Assembly: GCA_013298815.1 (NCBI GenBank)
Contig: JAAFJF010000004.1
Span: forward strand, 61,761 to 125,760
Direction: 5' to 3'
DNA: 64,000 nt
From: Polaromonas sp.
GTDB taxonomy: Bacteria; Pseudomonadota; Gammaproteobacteria; Burkholderiales; Burkholderiaceae_C
Shown here: positions 28,261 to 36,454 of the stretch, piece after piece
Layout of the letters: each line of letters opens with the position of its first letter
How positions within the stretch are numbered: the first letter of the stretch is position 1
Notes under the pieces: model-generated
Databases searched by the model: none
Seen by the model: only the letters and a program-made list of their open reading frames with translations
Told to the model about the DNA's origin: nothing
Program-made: the position numbers and the translations under genes

Positions 28261-28842
28261 ATGAAGAATATCGTTATTTTGATCTCTGGCGGCGGCTCTA
28301 ACATGGCAGCCATCGTGAAAACAGCCAAAACCCAGCATTGGGAGACGACTTTAGACGCTAAAGTGGCGGCCGTTATCAGCAACCGAGCTGACGCAGCCGG
28401 CTTGCCGTGGGCAAAAGAACAAGGCATCAACACCGAGCACATTGACCATAAAAGCTATGTCTCGCGTGAGGCGTTTGACCAAGCCTTGATCCAACGTATT
28501 GACGCTTACAACCCAAGCTTGGTTGTCTTGGCAGGTTTCATGCGTATTTTGAGCGCTGATTTTGTGAACCATTACGCAGGCAAAATTGTCAACATTCACC
28601 CTTCGCTACTGCCTGCCTTCACGGGTCTGCACACCCACCAGCGGGCGATAGATGCTGGCTGCAAATTTGCTGGCGCAACGGTGCACCAAGTCACAGCAGA
28701 GCTGGATGTAGGCCCCATTTTGGCGCAAGCTGTGGTGCCTGTTTTAGAAACCGACACCGAGTTAACTCTGGCCGCTAGAGTTTTAACGCAAGAGCATGTG
28801 ATGTACCCCATAGCAATTGCAAAACTTTTAGCATCTAGCTGA
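28261..28842 (+). CDS. purN: Phosphoribosylglycinamide formyltransferase PurN
   Basis: A 193-residue enzyme transferring a formyl group from 10-formyl-THF to GAR in purine synthesis. It shows ILISGGGSNMAAI at the N-terminus (phosphate loop), VNIHPSLLPAF with the catalytic Asn and His near 106-108, and ELDVGPILAQ with the catalytic Asp near 144. Length is standard. It stands alone here, about 25 kb from purB. Confidence 0.96.
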   Translation: MKNIVILISGGGSNMAAIVKTAKTQHWETTLDAKVAAVISNRADAAGLPWAKEQGINTEHIDHKSYVSREAFDQALIQRIDAYNPSLVVLAGFMRILSADFVNHYAGKIVNIHPSLLPAFTGLHTHQRAIDAGCKFAGATVHQVTAELDVGPILAQAVVPVLETDTELTLAARVLTQEHVMYPIAIAKLLASS

Positions 28843-29071
28843 CAAAAACAAGCAAAGCTCCTGAAGAGCTCGGTTGCATAGTTGGCATTGCAACTTAAGT
28901 ACACACCGCCACTCAAGATCGGCTCTCACCTAAGTGCTTGATTTAGCTAGGTTTTAGCTAGTTTGCAGGTTTAAGACAGATTCTTACGAATTCTTACAAC
29001 TCTCTTGCCTAAGTTGTTGTTTTGCTTGATTCACGTCTTTGGTACTTTTGCAAACACAGCCACATAATTTA

Positions 29072-29101
29072 TTGACAGTTCGTTTAGTTCTTAAATCGAA
29101 C
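29072..29101 (+). promoter_or_regulatory. TTGACA box and hyphenated palindrome upstream of the acyltransferase
   Basis: TTGACA at 29072-29077 is directly followed by the imperfect palindrome GTTCGTTTAG/CTTAAATCGAAC (29078-29101), ending 29 bases before the start codon. It could be a -35 element with an operator, but no -10 hexamer is correctly spaced. The rest of the 28843-29130 gap shows short inverted repeats (GTTGCA/TGCAAC near 28872) and no coding frame. Confidence 0.35.
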
Positions 29102-29130
29102 AGCTTTATTTTGTGACTGGAGTGTTCAAT

Positions 29131-29991
29131 ATGTTTCAATCAAATTCCGCCTTAGCTGAATCAAACCGTATGCTTGCCAGGCCAGCGGCGAAGAACAAGG
29201 AAAGAAACATAGAGTCATTGCCTTTTAGGCTCAAAATCGTGCAAACTCAGTCTGAATTGGACAAAGCTGTCCTGATTCGCCAAGCCGCTTACGACCGCCA
29301 TTTGCCTGACTTTGCAAAATCTCTGGTCAAACCTGAGGCGGCCGATTATGAAAAAGGCACCGTTGTATTGTTGGCAGAATCCAAAGCAGACGGTTCGCCT
29401 GTGGGCACCATGCGCATCCAAACCAATGCTTACAAACCGCTGTGTTTGGAACAATCCATCAACCTGCCCCAATGGCTCAAAGAGCTACCGATGGCAGAGG
29501 CTACGCGTTTGGGTGTGACAAACCAAGTCGGTGGCCGTTTGGTGACCACCGCTTTGTTCAAGGCTTTTTACATGTATTGCCAGCAAATCGGCGTGGAATG
29601 GATGGTGATTGCGGGCCGTGCACCGGTGGATCGTATGTACCAGCGCATGTTGTTTGAGGATGTGGTGCCAGGCCAAGGCTTTGTACCTTTAGCGCACGCC
29701 AACAATCTGCCGCACCGTGTGATGTCATTCAACGTGAAAACTGCATTTGAAAAATGGTCAGCCGTTAATCACCCACTTTTAAACTTCGCAGCACTGACTC
29801 ACCACCCAGACATCACGCTAGAAATGCCACGCAAACCGCTAGCGATGCCTATAGATTTACCTTTGATGGCGGCTGCTACATCAACCTTGGTCGCACCACC
29901 TGCGATATTGCCGATTCAAACCACAGAAACTAGCTCTCATCATGCTTACTATAATTTTAATAGCGGCTTAGGCAGCAAATACGCTGGCTAA
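29131..29991 (+). CDS. GNAT-fold acyltransferase resembling N-acyl amino acid synthase FeeM
   Basis: A 286-residue protein; ATG 29131 is preceded by TGGAGT at good spacing, which decides it over GTG 29113. LKIVQTQSELDKAVLIRQAA and GTMRIQTNAYKPLCLEQSI followed by AEATRLGVTNQVGGRLVTTA resemble the acyl-ACP-using autoinducer-synthase/FeeM branch of the GNAT fold. The last ~14 residues and the stop codon come from a copy of the dispersed repeat. FeeM enzymes join a fatty acyl-ACP to an amino acid; the product here is unknown. A simple N-acetyltransferase is possible. Confidence 0.65.
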   Translation: MFQSNSALAESNRMLARPAAKNKERNIESLPFRLKIVQTQSELDKAVLIRQAAYDRHLPDFAKSLVKPEAADYEKGTVVLLAESKADGSPVGTMRIQTNAYKPLCLEQSINLPQWLKELPMAEATRLGVTNQVGGRLVTTALFKAFYMYCQQIGVEWMVIAGRAPVDRMYQRMLFEDVVPGQGFVPLAHANNLPHRVMSFNVKTAFEKWSAVNHPLLNFAALTHHPDITLEMPRKPLAMPIDLPLMAAATSTLVAPPAILPIQTTETSSHHAYYNFNSGLGSKYAG

Positions 29992-29996
29992 AGCCA
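29947..29996 (+). repeat. Dispersed ~50-bp repeat forming the 3' end of the acyltransferase gene
   Basis: The copy contains ATAGCGGCTTAGGCAGCAAA, then TACGCTGGCTAAAGCCA. In the gene's frame it encodes NFNSGLGSKYAG followed by TAA, so the repeat supplies both the C-terminus and the stop codon. Confidence 0.85.
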
Positions 29997-30020
29997 TTTT
30001 TTAGTGTATTTTTGGCTAAT

Positions 30021-30299
30021 TTAAGGCTTTTCCTTGCCTAAAAAGGCAAATCTAGGCTGCAAAACACCGTCAACGACCACGGTTTCGTTAAACATAGCGG
30101 CTGGGCGCACCCACAGCCCATGTTCACCATACAAGGCGCGGTACAGCGTCATGGGTTGCAAATCCTCAGAATGCCGCACCGCACCTACAACCTCGTACTC
30201 ACCGCCTTTGTAATGGCGATAAAAACCGAGTTGCGTGATGACTAATGGCGGCAGAACTTCAGCAGAATCTGAATTGAGGGCGTAATTTGGGCTAATCAT
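30021..30299 (-). CDS. DUF1653 protein
   Basis: A 92-residue protein. LGFYRHYKGGEYEVVGAVRH followed by LYRALYGEHGLWVRPAAMF is the full signature of DUF1653, a small cytosolic family of unknown function. The ATG at 30299 is chosen because the frame upstream of it lies opposite the start of the methyltransferase gene and carries no family similarity. It diverges from that gene by about 40 bases. Confidence 0.85.
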   Translation of the reverse strand: MISPNYALNSDSAEVLPPLVITQLGFYRHYKGGEYEVVGAVRHSEDLQPMTLYRALYGEHGLWVRPAAMFNETVVVDGVLQPRFAFLGKEKP

Positions 30300-30336
30300 T
30301 CGGCAACTATAGATGAAGCGTGGGAAAATAGGGCTT

Positions 30337-31632
30337 ATGCATCCACAAATAATCTTAGAAGCCTGCACCGAACTCGTTCGGTTGACCCTCAAATTTGACC
30401 ACCCGACTGACGCCATCGTTGCCAAGTTTTTCCGTGACCATCGCAATTTTGGCCCCCGTGAACGCGCCACATTGACCGACACCGTCTACAGCGTGCTGCG
30501 CAACAAGCTGCGTTTTGACCACTTTGCCCCTTCTGGCAGCGGCGGCAAAGAACGCCGTTTGGCAATTTTAGGTTTTGCAGCGCCGCGTGCATTCTTAGAA
30601 GGCGCAATCAACGAGCAAGAGCTGGCTTGGATCAAAAAAATCGACGCCGTTAAAACTGACGAATTGCTTGACCGTCATCGCCACAACCTGCCTGAATGGC
30701 TGGTAGAGCCGCTCAAAGCGCAGTTGGAGCACAAAAAAGGGGCCGGTTTTTGGCAATATGTTGAATCGCTCAACGTCAACCCTAGCTTGGATTTACGCGT
30801 CAACATGCTGAATGAAAAGCGTGACGATGTGGCCAAGGAACTGGCTAAAGTTGCCATTCAATGCGAGCCTACACCCTACTCACCTTGGGGTTTGCGGGTT
30901 TCGGACAAAGCGCAGTTGCGCAATTTAAGTGTTTACAAGCGCGGCGCGATTGAGGTGCAAGACGAAGGCTCACAATTACTGGCACTGTTGGTGGATGCTA
31001 AACGTGGCGAGATGGTCGCAGACTTCTGCGCTGGCGCTGGCGGTAAAACACTGGCACTGGGTGCCTCTATGCGCAATACGGGGCGTTTGTACGCTTTTGA
31101 CACCTCTGCCCACCGCTTGGATGGGCTAAAGCCGCGCTTGGCACGCAGCTCGCTGTCGAACATTCACCCGGTCGCGATTGCGCATGAGCGCGACGAGCGT
31201 ATCAAGCGCTTGGCGGGCAAGATGGATCGCGTCCTAGTCGACGCACCCTGCTCAGGTTTAGGTACCCTGCGCCGCAACCCAGCCCTGAAATGGCGGCAAA
31301 CGCCTAAAACCATTGAAGAGATGGCTGCTTTGCAAACGGCCATTCTGCAAAGTGCGGCACGCTTGGTGAAGTCTGGTGGACGCTTGGTTTACGCCACATG
31401 CAGCTTATTGAAAGATGAGAACGAGGCGATTGCCCAGAAGTTCTCTGCCGCAAATCCTGAGTTTGAGATGCTGCAAGTGGGCGATGTGCTCACGCAGTTG
31501 AAAGTCGAAAATGCCGCGACTTTGTGTACAGGAACGGATCTAGAAGGCAGCTCAGGGCTTGAATACCTGCGTTTATGGCCGCATATCCATGGTACTGATG
31601 GATTTTTTGCTGCAATTTGGCAGAAGAAGTAA
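30337..31632 (+). CDS. RsmB-like rRNA (cytosine-C5) methyltransferase
   Basis: A 431-residue RsmB/NOP2 family methyltransferase. An N-terminal RNA-binding region is followed by the Rossmann domain with DFCAGAGGKTLALGASM (SAM motif I), VDAPCSGLGTLRRNP (motif IV, proline-cysteine) and YATCSLLKDENEAI (motif VI, catalytic Cys). It would methylate C5 of a cytosine in rRNA. ATG 30337 is preferred; ATG 30313 is in frame and adds eight residues. Confidence 0.88.
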   Translation: MHPQIILEACTELVRLTLKFDHPTDAIVAKFFRDHRNFGPRERATLTDTVYSVLRNKLRFDHFAPSGSGGKERRLAILGFAAPRAFLEGAINEQELAWIKKIDAVKTDELLDRHRHNLPEWLVEPLKAQLEHKKGAGFWQYVESLNVNPSLDLRVNMLNEKRDDVAKELAKVAIQCEPTPYSPWGLRVSDKAQLRNLSVYKRGAIEVQDEGSQLLALLVDAKRGEMVADFCAGAGGKTLALGASMRNTGRLYAFDTSAHRLDGLKPRLARSSLSNIHPVAIAHERDERIKRLAGKMDRVLVDAPCSGLGTLRRNPALKWRQTPKTIEEMAALQTAILQSAARLVKSGGRLVYATCSLLKDENEAIAQKFSAANPEFEMLQVGDVLTQLKVENAATLCTGTDLEGSSGLEYLRLWPHIHGTDGFFAAIWQKK

Positions 31633-31694
31633 GCTTTTAATCTAATTTAAAGTATTTTTAGCGATATTTAGCATATATTTGCGGCTTCAGTGTT

Positions 31695-31712
31695 TTGCCA
31701 CTTTTGTGGCAA
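31695..31712 (+). promoter_or_regulatory. Perfect palindrome upstream of the desaturase gene
   Basis: TTGCCAC-TTTT-GTGGCAA lies 31 bases before the desaturase start. It lacks a T-run, so it is less likely a terminator of the preceding gene and may be an operator. No regulator can be named. Confidence 0.35.
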
Positions 31713-31742
31713 CAAACATGCATAGACTAAGAATAGGATGAG

Positions 31743-32960
31743 ATGATGTTTTTACCCGATTGGGCATTTTTAAATGCCATCGTCACTTGGCTAAGTCAGG
31801 GTATCTTGAACCTAACGTGGTGGCAGGTGCTCATTTACACTTTGGCGGTAACGCACATTACCATTGCCAGCGTCACCATCTATTTACACCGCCACCAAGC
31901 GCATCGTGCGATGGACTTACACCCATCAATCGCACACTTTTTTCGGTTTTGGTTGTGGTTAACCACAGGCCAAGTCACCAAAGAATGGGTGGCTATCCAC
32001 CGCAAGCACCATGCCAAGTGCGAAACCAAAGACGACCCGCACAGCCCGCACGCACACGGCATTGAAACCGTGTTTTGGAAAGGCGCAGAGCTCTACCGCG
32101 CAGAATCCAAAAACTTGGAAACTTTAGCCAAATTCGGCCATGGCACACCTAACGACTGGGTTGAGCGCAATATCTATAGCCGTTTTTCTTGGCAGGGCGT
32201 TGCGTTGATGCTTATCATCGACCTCGCATTGTTTGGCGCTGCAGGTTTGACGGCTTGGGCGGTGCAGATGTTGTGGATTCCAGTGACCGCCGCTGGCGTC
32301 ATCAACGGCATTGGCCACTACTGGGGTTACCGCAACTTTGAAGCGCCAGACGCCAGTACCAACATCACGCCGTGGGGCATTTTGATTGGTGGCGAAGAAC
32401 TGCACAACAACCACCACACCTATCCAACATCAGCCAAATTCTCTGTCAAAAAATATGAGTTTGATATGGGTTGGGTTTACATCAGCCTCATGCAAGCAGT
32501 GGGTTTGGCCAAGGTTAAAAAAACACCACCCAAGCTGCGGCATGGCGCTTTCCAGGCGTTAGCGACTGAAAATACGCTAGAAGCCTTGATTGCTAACCGT
32601 TACGAAGTGATGGCCAATTACGCCAAAGAGATGCGCCTAGCTTGCAAAGCGGAGCTAGCCATGCTCAAGGCCAAACGTGCAGATATGACAACCTTGCTCG
32701 CTGCCAAGCGCTGGCTGCACCGCGATGCGGACAAAGTGCCGGCCTCTGCTTTGCCACATGTAGCGTTGGCGCGCGCAGAGCACCCTATTTTGGACAAAAT
32801 GGTAGCTATGCGTGAAGAGTTACGTCAACTTTGGCTCAACACCAGCATGTCACGCGAGCATTTGACTGCTGAATTGGCGGCATGGTGTCACCGCGCTGAA
32901 GCCAGTGGCATTGCGGCTCTACAAGAGTTTTCCATCATGCTGCGCACAGCAAAAGCTTAA
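31743..32960 (+). CDS. Membrane fatty-acid desaturase (DesA/stearoyl-CoA type)
   Basis: A 405-residue di-iron membrane desaturase. The three histidine boxes are HRHQAHR (near 50), HRKHHAK (near 87) and HNNHH (near 220), between hydrophobic helices such as VLIYTLAVTHITIASVTIYL. The C-terminal ~130 residues are an extra helical soluble region absent from short family members. It probably inserts a double bond into phospholipid or CoA-linked acyl chains. A second ATG at 31746 fits the AGGATGAG ribosome-binding site equally well. tusA follows 16 bases later. Confidence 0.9.
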   Translation: MMFLPDWAFLNAIVTWLSQGILNLTWWQVLIYTLAVTHITIASVTIYLHRHQAHRAMDLHPSIAHFFRFWLWLTTGQVTKEWVAIHRKHHAKCETKDDPHSPHAHGIETVFWKGAELYRAESKNLETLAKFGHGTPNDWVERNIYSRFSWQGVALMLIIDLALFGAAGLTAWAVQMLWIPVTAAGVINGIGHYWGYRNFEAPDASTNITPWGILIGGEELHNNHHTYPTSAKFSVKKYEFDMGWVYISLMQAVGLAKVKKTPPKLRHGAFQALATENTLEALIANRYEVMANYAKEMRLACKAELAMLKAKRADMTTLLAAKRWLHRDADKVPASALPHVALARAEHPILDKMVAMREELRQLWLNTSMSREHLTAELAAWCHRAEASGIAALQEFSIMLRTAKA

Positions 32961-32976
32961 AAACTCAGAGAATAAG

Positions 32977-33234
32977 ATGAGCGACTTCAAGCATTTGAAT
33001 ATCGATGTTGAGTTAGACACGCGCGGGCTGAACTGCCCGCTGCCGATTCTCAAAGCCAAAAAATCGCTCGCCAGCATGACCAGCGGCCAGCTTCTGCGCG
33101 TGGTCGCCACAGACACGGGTTCGCTACGCGACTTTCAGGCCTTTTGCAAACAAACGGGCAATGATTTGGTGGAGCAACAAACTCTCGAAACCAGCCTGGT
33201 AAAAGAGTTTGTGCACATCCTCAGAAGGCGATAG
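32977..33234 (+). CDS. tusA: TusA-family sulfur carrier protein
   Basis: An 85-residue SirA/TusA fold protein. LDTRGLNCPLPILKAKK carries the active Cys in the CPxP motif near residue 20, and RVVATDTGSLRDFQAFC and NDLVEQ follow. It transfers persulfide sulfur for tRNA thiolation or other sulfur-requiring pathways. The ATG at 32977 was chosen because the upstream frame lies inside the desaturase gene. Confidence 0.92.
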   Translation: MSDFKHLNIDVELDTRGLNCPLPILKAKKSLASMTSGQLLRVVATDTGSLRDFQAFCKQTGNDLVEQQTLETSLVKEFVHILRRR

Positions 33235-33245
33235 CCAACCACCAT

Positions 33246-33270
33246 GTATTCCCGCCCGCGCGGGCATGGC
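33246..33270. repeat. GC-rich palindrome between tusA and valS
   Basis: GCCCGCGCGGGC (33254-33265) is perfectly self-complementary and lies in a wider imperfect inverted repeat, CCATG...CATGG. It is between two convergent genes and looks like a REP-type or terminator-like element. Only one copy was noticed in the window. Confidence 0.4.
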
Positions 33271-33312
33271 AACATTTGGGTTACGGGCAATTTCAGCTTG
33301 CCCAAACTAACC

Positions 33313-36258
33313 TTAAACCAATCTCACTAATTGATCTTGTAGTTTCAACAACGTAGCAGTGTTGTCGGCAACACGTTTGCGCTCCAACTCAATCACCGCT
33401 GGCGGCGCTTTGGCGACGAAGGCTTCGTTGCTGAGTTTGCTGTTGACGCGGGCGATTTCACCTTCTAAACGTGTTACCTCTTTGCCAATGCGTAGCTTTT
33501 CAGCCGCAACGTCCACCTCCATATGCAAGCACACGCGTACATCGCCAACCACTGACACTGGTGCTGCTTGTGCAGCCGCCTGCCAGCTAATCTCGTCTGC
33601 AAAAACTTTAACTTCGCTTAGTTTGGCGAGAGACTTCAAGACTGGCGCGACATGTTGCATGAAAGCAGCTTCAACCGCATTGGCTGGCAACACGTACATA
33701 GGTAATTTGGTAGAGGCTGGTACATTCATTTCAGAACGAAGCGTACGGCAACTATCGACCAAAATTTTAAGTTTGGCGACATGCGCTTCAGCTGCTGCGT
33801 CAATGCGATCAGGCTGACTCACTGGGTAGGCTGAAATACTCACACTCTCCCCCGAGCGACCAGCAACAGGCGCAACCTTTTGCCACAATTCTTCGGTAAT
33901 AAAAGGAATGACGGGGTGGGCCAAACGCATAATCGTCTCAAGCGTGCGAATCAATGTACGGCGTGTGGCGCGTTGCTGCGACTCATCACCGGTTTGGATT
34001 TGTACCTTGGCAATCTCCAAATACCAATCGCAAAACTCATCCCAGACAAACTGGTAAATACTGTTGGCAACGTTATCTAGGCGGTAATCTTCAAACCCCT
34101 TCGCAACATCGGCTTCAACGCGTTGTAGTGCGGACACAATCCAACGGTCGGCTTGGCTGAAGCTCAAATACCCGTTCGCGGAACCACCCACCTCACATTC
34201 AGCCTTCGTGTGTTCACGCAAACCGCAATCCTGTCCTTCGCAATTCATCAGCACAAAGCGGGTGGCGTTCCACAGCTTGTTGCAGAAATTGCGGTAGCCT
34301 TCGCAGCGTTTGCTGTCAAAGCTGATATTACGACCCAGAGACGCCAAGGACGCAAACGTGAAACGCAAAGCATCAGCGCCAAAGGCGGGAATGCCATCTG
34401 GAAATTCTTTTTCGGTGTTTTTGCGAACGGTAGGCGCGGTTTCAGGTTTGCGCAGACCAGTGGTGCGTTTTTCCAAGAGCGGTGCCAGCGTGATGCCGTC
34501 GATCAAATCAACCGGATCCAGCACATTACCCTCCGACTTGCTCATCTTCTTTCCTTGCGCATCACGCACCAAGCCGTGGATGTAGACGTGTTTGAACGGC
34601 ACTTTGCCGGTAAAGTGCTTGGTCATCATGATCATCCGGGCGACCCAGAAGAAGATGATGTCGTAGCCTGTGACCAGCACGCTGGACGGCAGGTACAAAT
34701 CCATGTCTTCGGTCTGCTCTGGCCAGCCCATGGTCGAGAACGGCACGAGCGCGGATGAATACCAGGTATCCAACACGTCATCATCACGCTTAAGCGTTTT
34801 TCCCGGTGCTTGCGCCTGCGCATCGGCCTCGTTGCGTGCGACGTAGACTTTCCCGTCTTCGTCGTACCAAGCCGGGATTTGATGCCCCCACCAGAGTTGG
34901 CGCGAAATACACCAGTCTTGTATGTTTTTCATCCACTGGTCATACGTGTTGACCCAATTCTCTGGTACAAATTTAACATCGCCTGACGCTACAGCATCAA
35001 TAGCACCTTGAGCAATAGATACGCCGGCTGTACCATTATTTTGACTATTCATTTCGGGTTTTTTAGTCATCGCCACGAACCATTGGTCCGTCAACATCGG
35101 CTCGATGACTTGACCGGTGCGGGTGCAAATCGGCACCATGTTTTTGTGCGGTACAGCTTTTTGCAGGAAGCCCTGTGTTTCAAGATCTTTCAACACGGCT
35201 TTTCGGCAGTCGTAGCGGTCCATGCCTTGGTAGGCAGCTGGCCCGTTTTCGTTGATTTTTGCATCTAACGTGAAAATCGTGATAAGTGGCAGGTTATGAC
35301 GCTGGCTGCAGGCGTAGTCGTTGAAGTCGTGCGCACCCGTAATTTTGACGCAACCGCTACCGAATTCACGGTCTACAAAATCGTCTGCAATCACAGGGAT
35401 TTTGCGGTCGCACAGCGGCAGATCGACAAATTTACCCACCAAGTGTTTGTAGCGCTCGTCCTCCGGATGGACGCAAAGTGCGCCGTCGGCCAGCATGGTT
35501 TCTGGGCGCGTGGTGGCGATGTGCAAGCCGCGAACGGTTGAGCCCGCATCGACGCCACCCAATGTTTGCGGGCCGTCGCTGAACGGGTACTCGATGTGCC
35601 ACATGAAGCTGTTACGCTCTTCGTTTTCAACCTCAAGATCGCTCACCGCCGATTTCAGCACCGGGTCCCAGTTGACTAGCCGTTTGCCACGGTAGATCAG
35701 CCCCTGTTCGTATAAACGCACGAAAGTTTCTGTCACGGTTTTGGACAGTTTTGTGTCCATCGTGAAATACTCGCGGCTCCAGTCAACGCTGGCACCCATG
35801 CGGCGCATTTGGGTGGTGATGGTGTTGCCGCTTTGCTCTTTCCACTCCCACACTTTGGAAACGAAGTTTTTGCGGGATTCAAAAGGTGTAGCACCCATGC
35901 TATGCCGGCTGATACCCTGCGCTTGGAGCTGACGTTCGACAACCACTTGCGTGGCAATACCTGCGTGATCTGTACCTGGAATCCACGCCGTGTTGAAACC
36001 GCTCATGCGGTGGTAACGCGTCAGCGAGTCCATGATGGTCTGGTTGAACGCATGGCCCATGTGCAAGGTGCCCGTCACGTTCGGTGGTGGCAACTGAATG
36101 GCAAACGCCGGCGCGTCGGTGTTTGCCTGCTGCGTACCTCTAAAACCAGCGTCAGCATAGTGCCGCCTCTCCCACTCCGGCCCCCATTGCGCTTCAATAG
36201 CGGCAGGTTCGAAGGATTTGGAGAGGGATTGAAGGCCAGGTTGCAGGATATCGGTCAT
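33313..36258 (-). CDS. valS: Valyl-tRNA synthetase
   Basis: A 981-residue class I synthetase with editing domain. HIGH is represented by [11 protein letters not shown] near residue 55 and KMSKS by [16 protein letters not shown] near 570. A C-terminal coiled-coil ([20 protein letters not shown]) is present. ATG 36258 (MTDILQPG) is used because the longer frame has no family similarity. The segment [16 protein letters not shown] near residue 415 is encoded by a degenerate repeat copy and is probably an insert in the catalytic domain. Confidence 0.96.
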   Translation of the reverse strand: MTDILQPGLQSLSKSFEPAAIEAQWGPEWERRHYADAGFRGTQQANTDAPAFAIQLPPPNVTGTLHMGHAFNQTIMDSLTRYHRMSGFNTAWIPGTDHAGIATQVVVERQLQAQGISRHSMGATPFESRKNFVSKVWEWKEQSGNTITTQMRRMGASVDWSREYFTMDTKLSKTVTETFVRLYEQGLIYRGKRLVNWDPVLKSAVSDLEVENEERNSFMWHIEYPFSDGPQTLGGVDAGSTVRGLHIATTRPETMLADGALCVHPEDERYKHLVGKFVDLPLCDRKIPVIADDFVDREFGSGCVKITGAHDFNDYACSQRHNLPLITIFTLDAKINENGPAAYQGMDRYDCRKAVLKDLETQGFLQKAVPHKNMVPICTRTGQVIEPMLTDQWFVAMTKKPEMNSQNNGTAGVSIAQGAIDAVASGDVKFVPENWVNTYDQWMKNIQDWCISRQLWWGHQIPAWYDEDGKVYVARNEADAQAQAPGKTLKRDDDVLDTWYSSALVPFSTMGWPEQTEDMDLYLPSSVLVTGYDIIFFWVARMIMMTKHFTGKVPFKHVYIHGLVRDAQGKKMSKSEGNVLDPVDLIDGITLAPLLEKRTTGLRKPETAPTVRKNTEKEFPDGIPAFGADALRFTFASLASLGRNISFDSKRCEGYRNFCNKLWNATRFVLMNCEGQDCGLREHTKAECEVGGSANGYLSFSQADRWIVSALQRVEADVAKGFEDYRLDNVANSIYQFVWDEFCDWYLEIAKVQIQTGDESQQRATRRTLIRTLETIMRLAHPVIPFITEELWQKVAPVAGRSGESVSISAYPVSQPDRIDAAAEAHVAKLKILVDSCRTLRSEMNVPASTKLPMYVLPANAVEAAFMQHVAPVLKSLAKLSEVKVFADEISWQAAAQAAPVSVVGDVRVCLHMEVDVAAEKLRIGKEVTRLEGEIARVNSKLSNEAFVAKAPPAVIELERKRVADNTATLLKLQDQLVRLV
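34995..35034 (+). repeat. Degenerate dispersed repeat inside valS
   Basis: ATAGCACCTTGAGCAATAGA then TACGCCGGCTGTACC matches the consensus at most core positions. On the - strand it encodes [14 protein letters not shown], again the frame used in rseB. Confidence 0.55.
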
Positions 36259-36454
36259 GGAGAGATTTGTATATTGGCAAAAACAGTATTTTACGGGAGT
36301 GGTGATATGTAACCTTTGCTCACCAAAAATGAGCATGTATACTAAAGCACTAACTTAATATTCGCCTCATATTAATTTTATTGTTTTAACGCAAAATTAA
36401 ATTTATTTTGTTGTCCTTTAAATTTCATCGGCGCTTATTGCCTCAACTGGTTCT

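Noticed and set aside
34153..34758. 201-residue open frame on the + strand opposite valS
   Set aside because: It shadows the conserved valS coding sequence; His/Arg-rich composition and no start-site signals.
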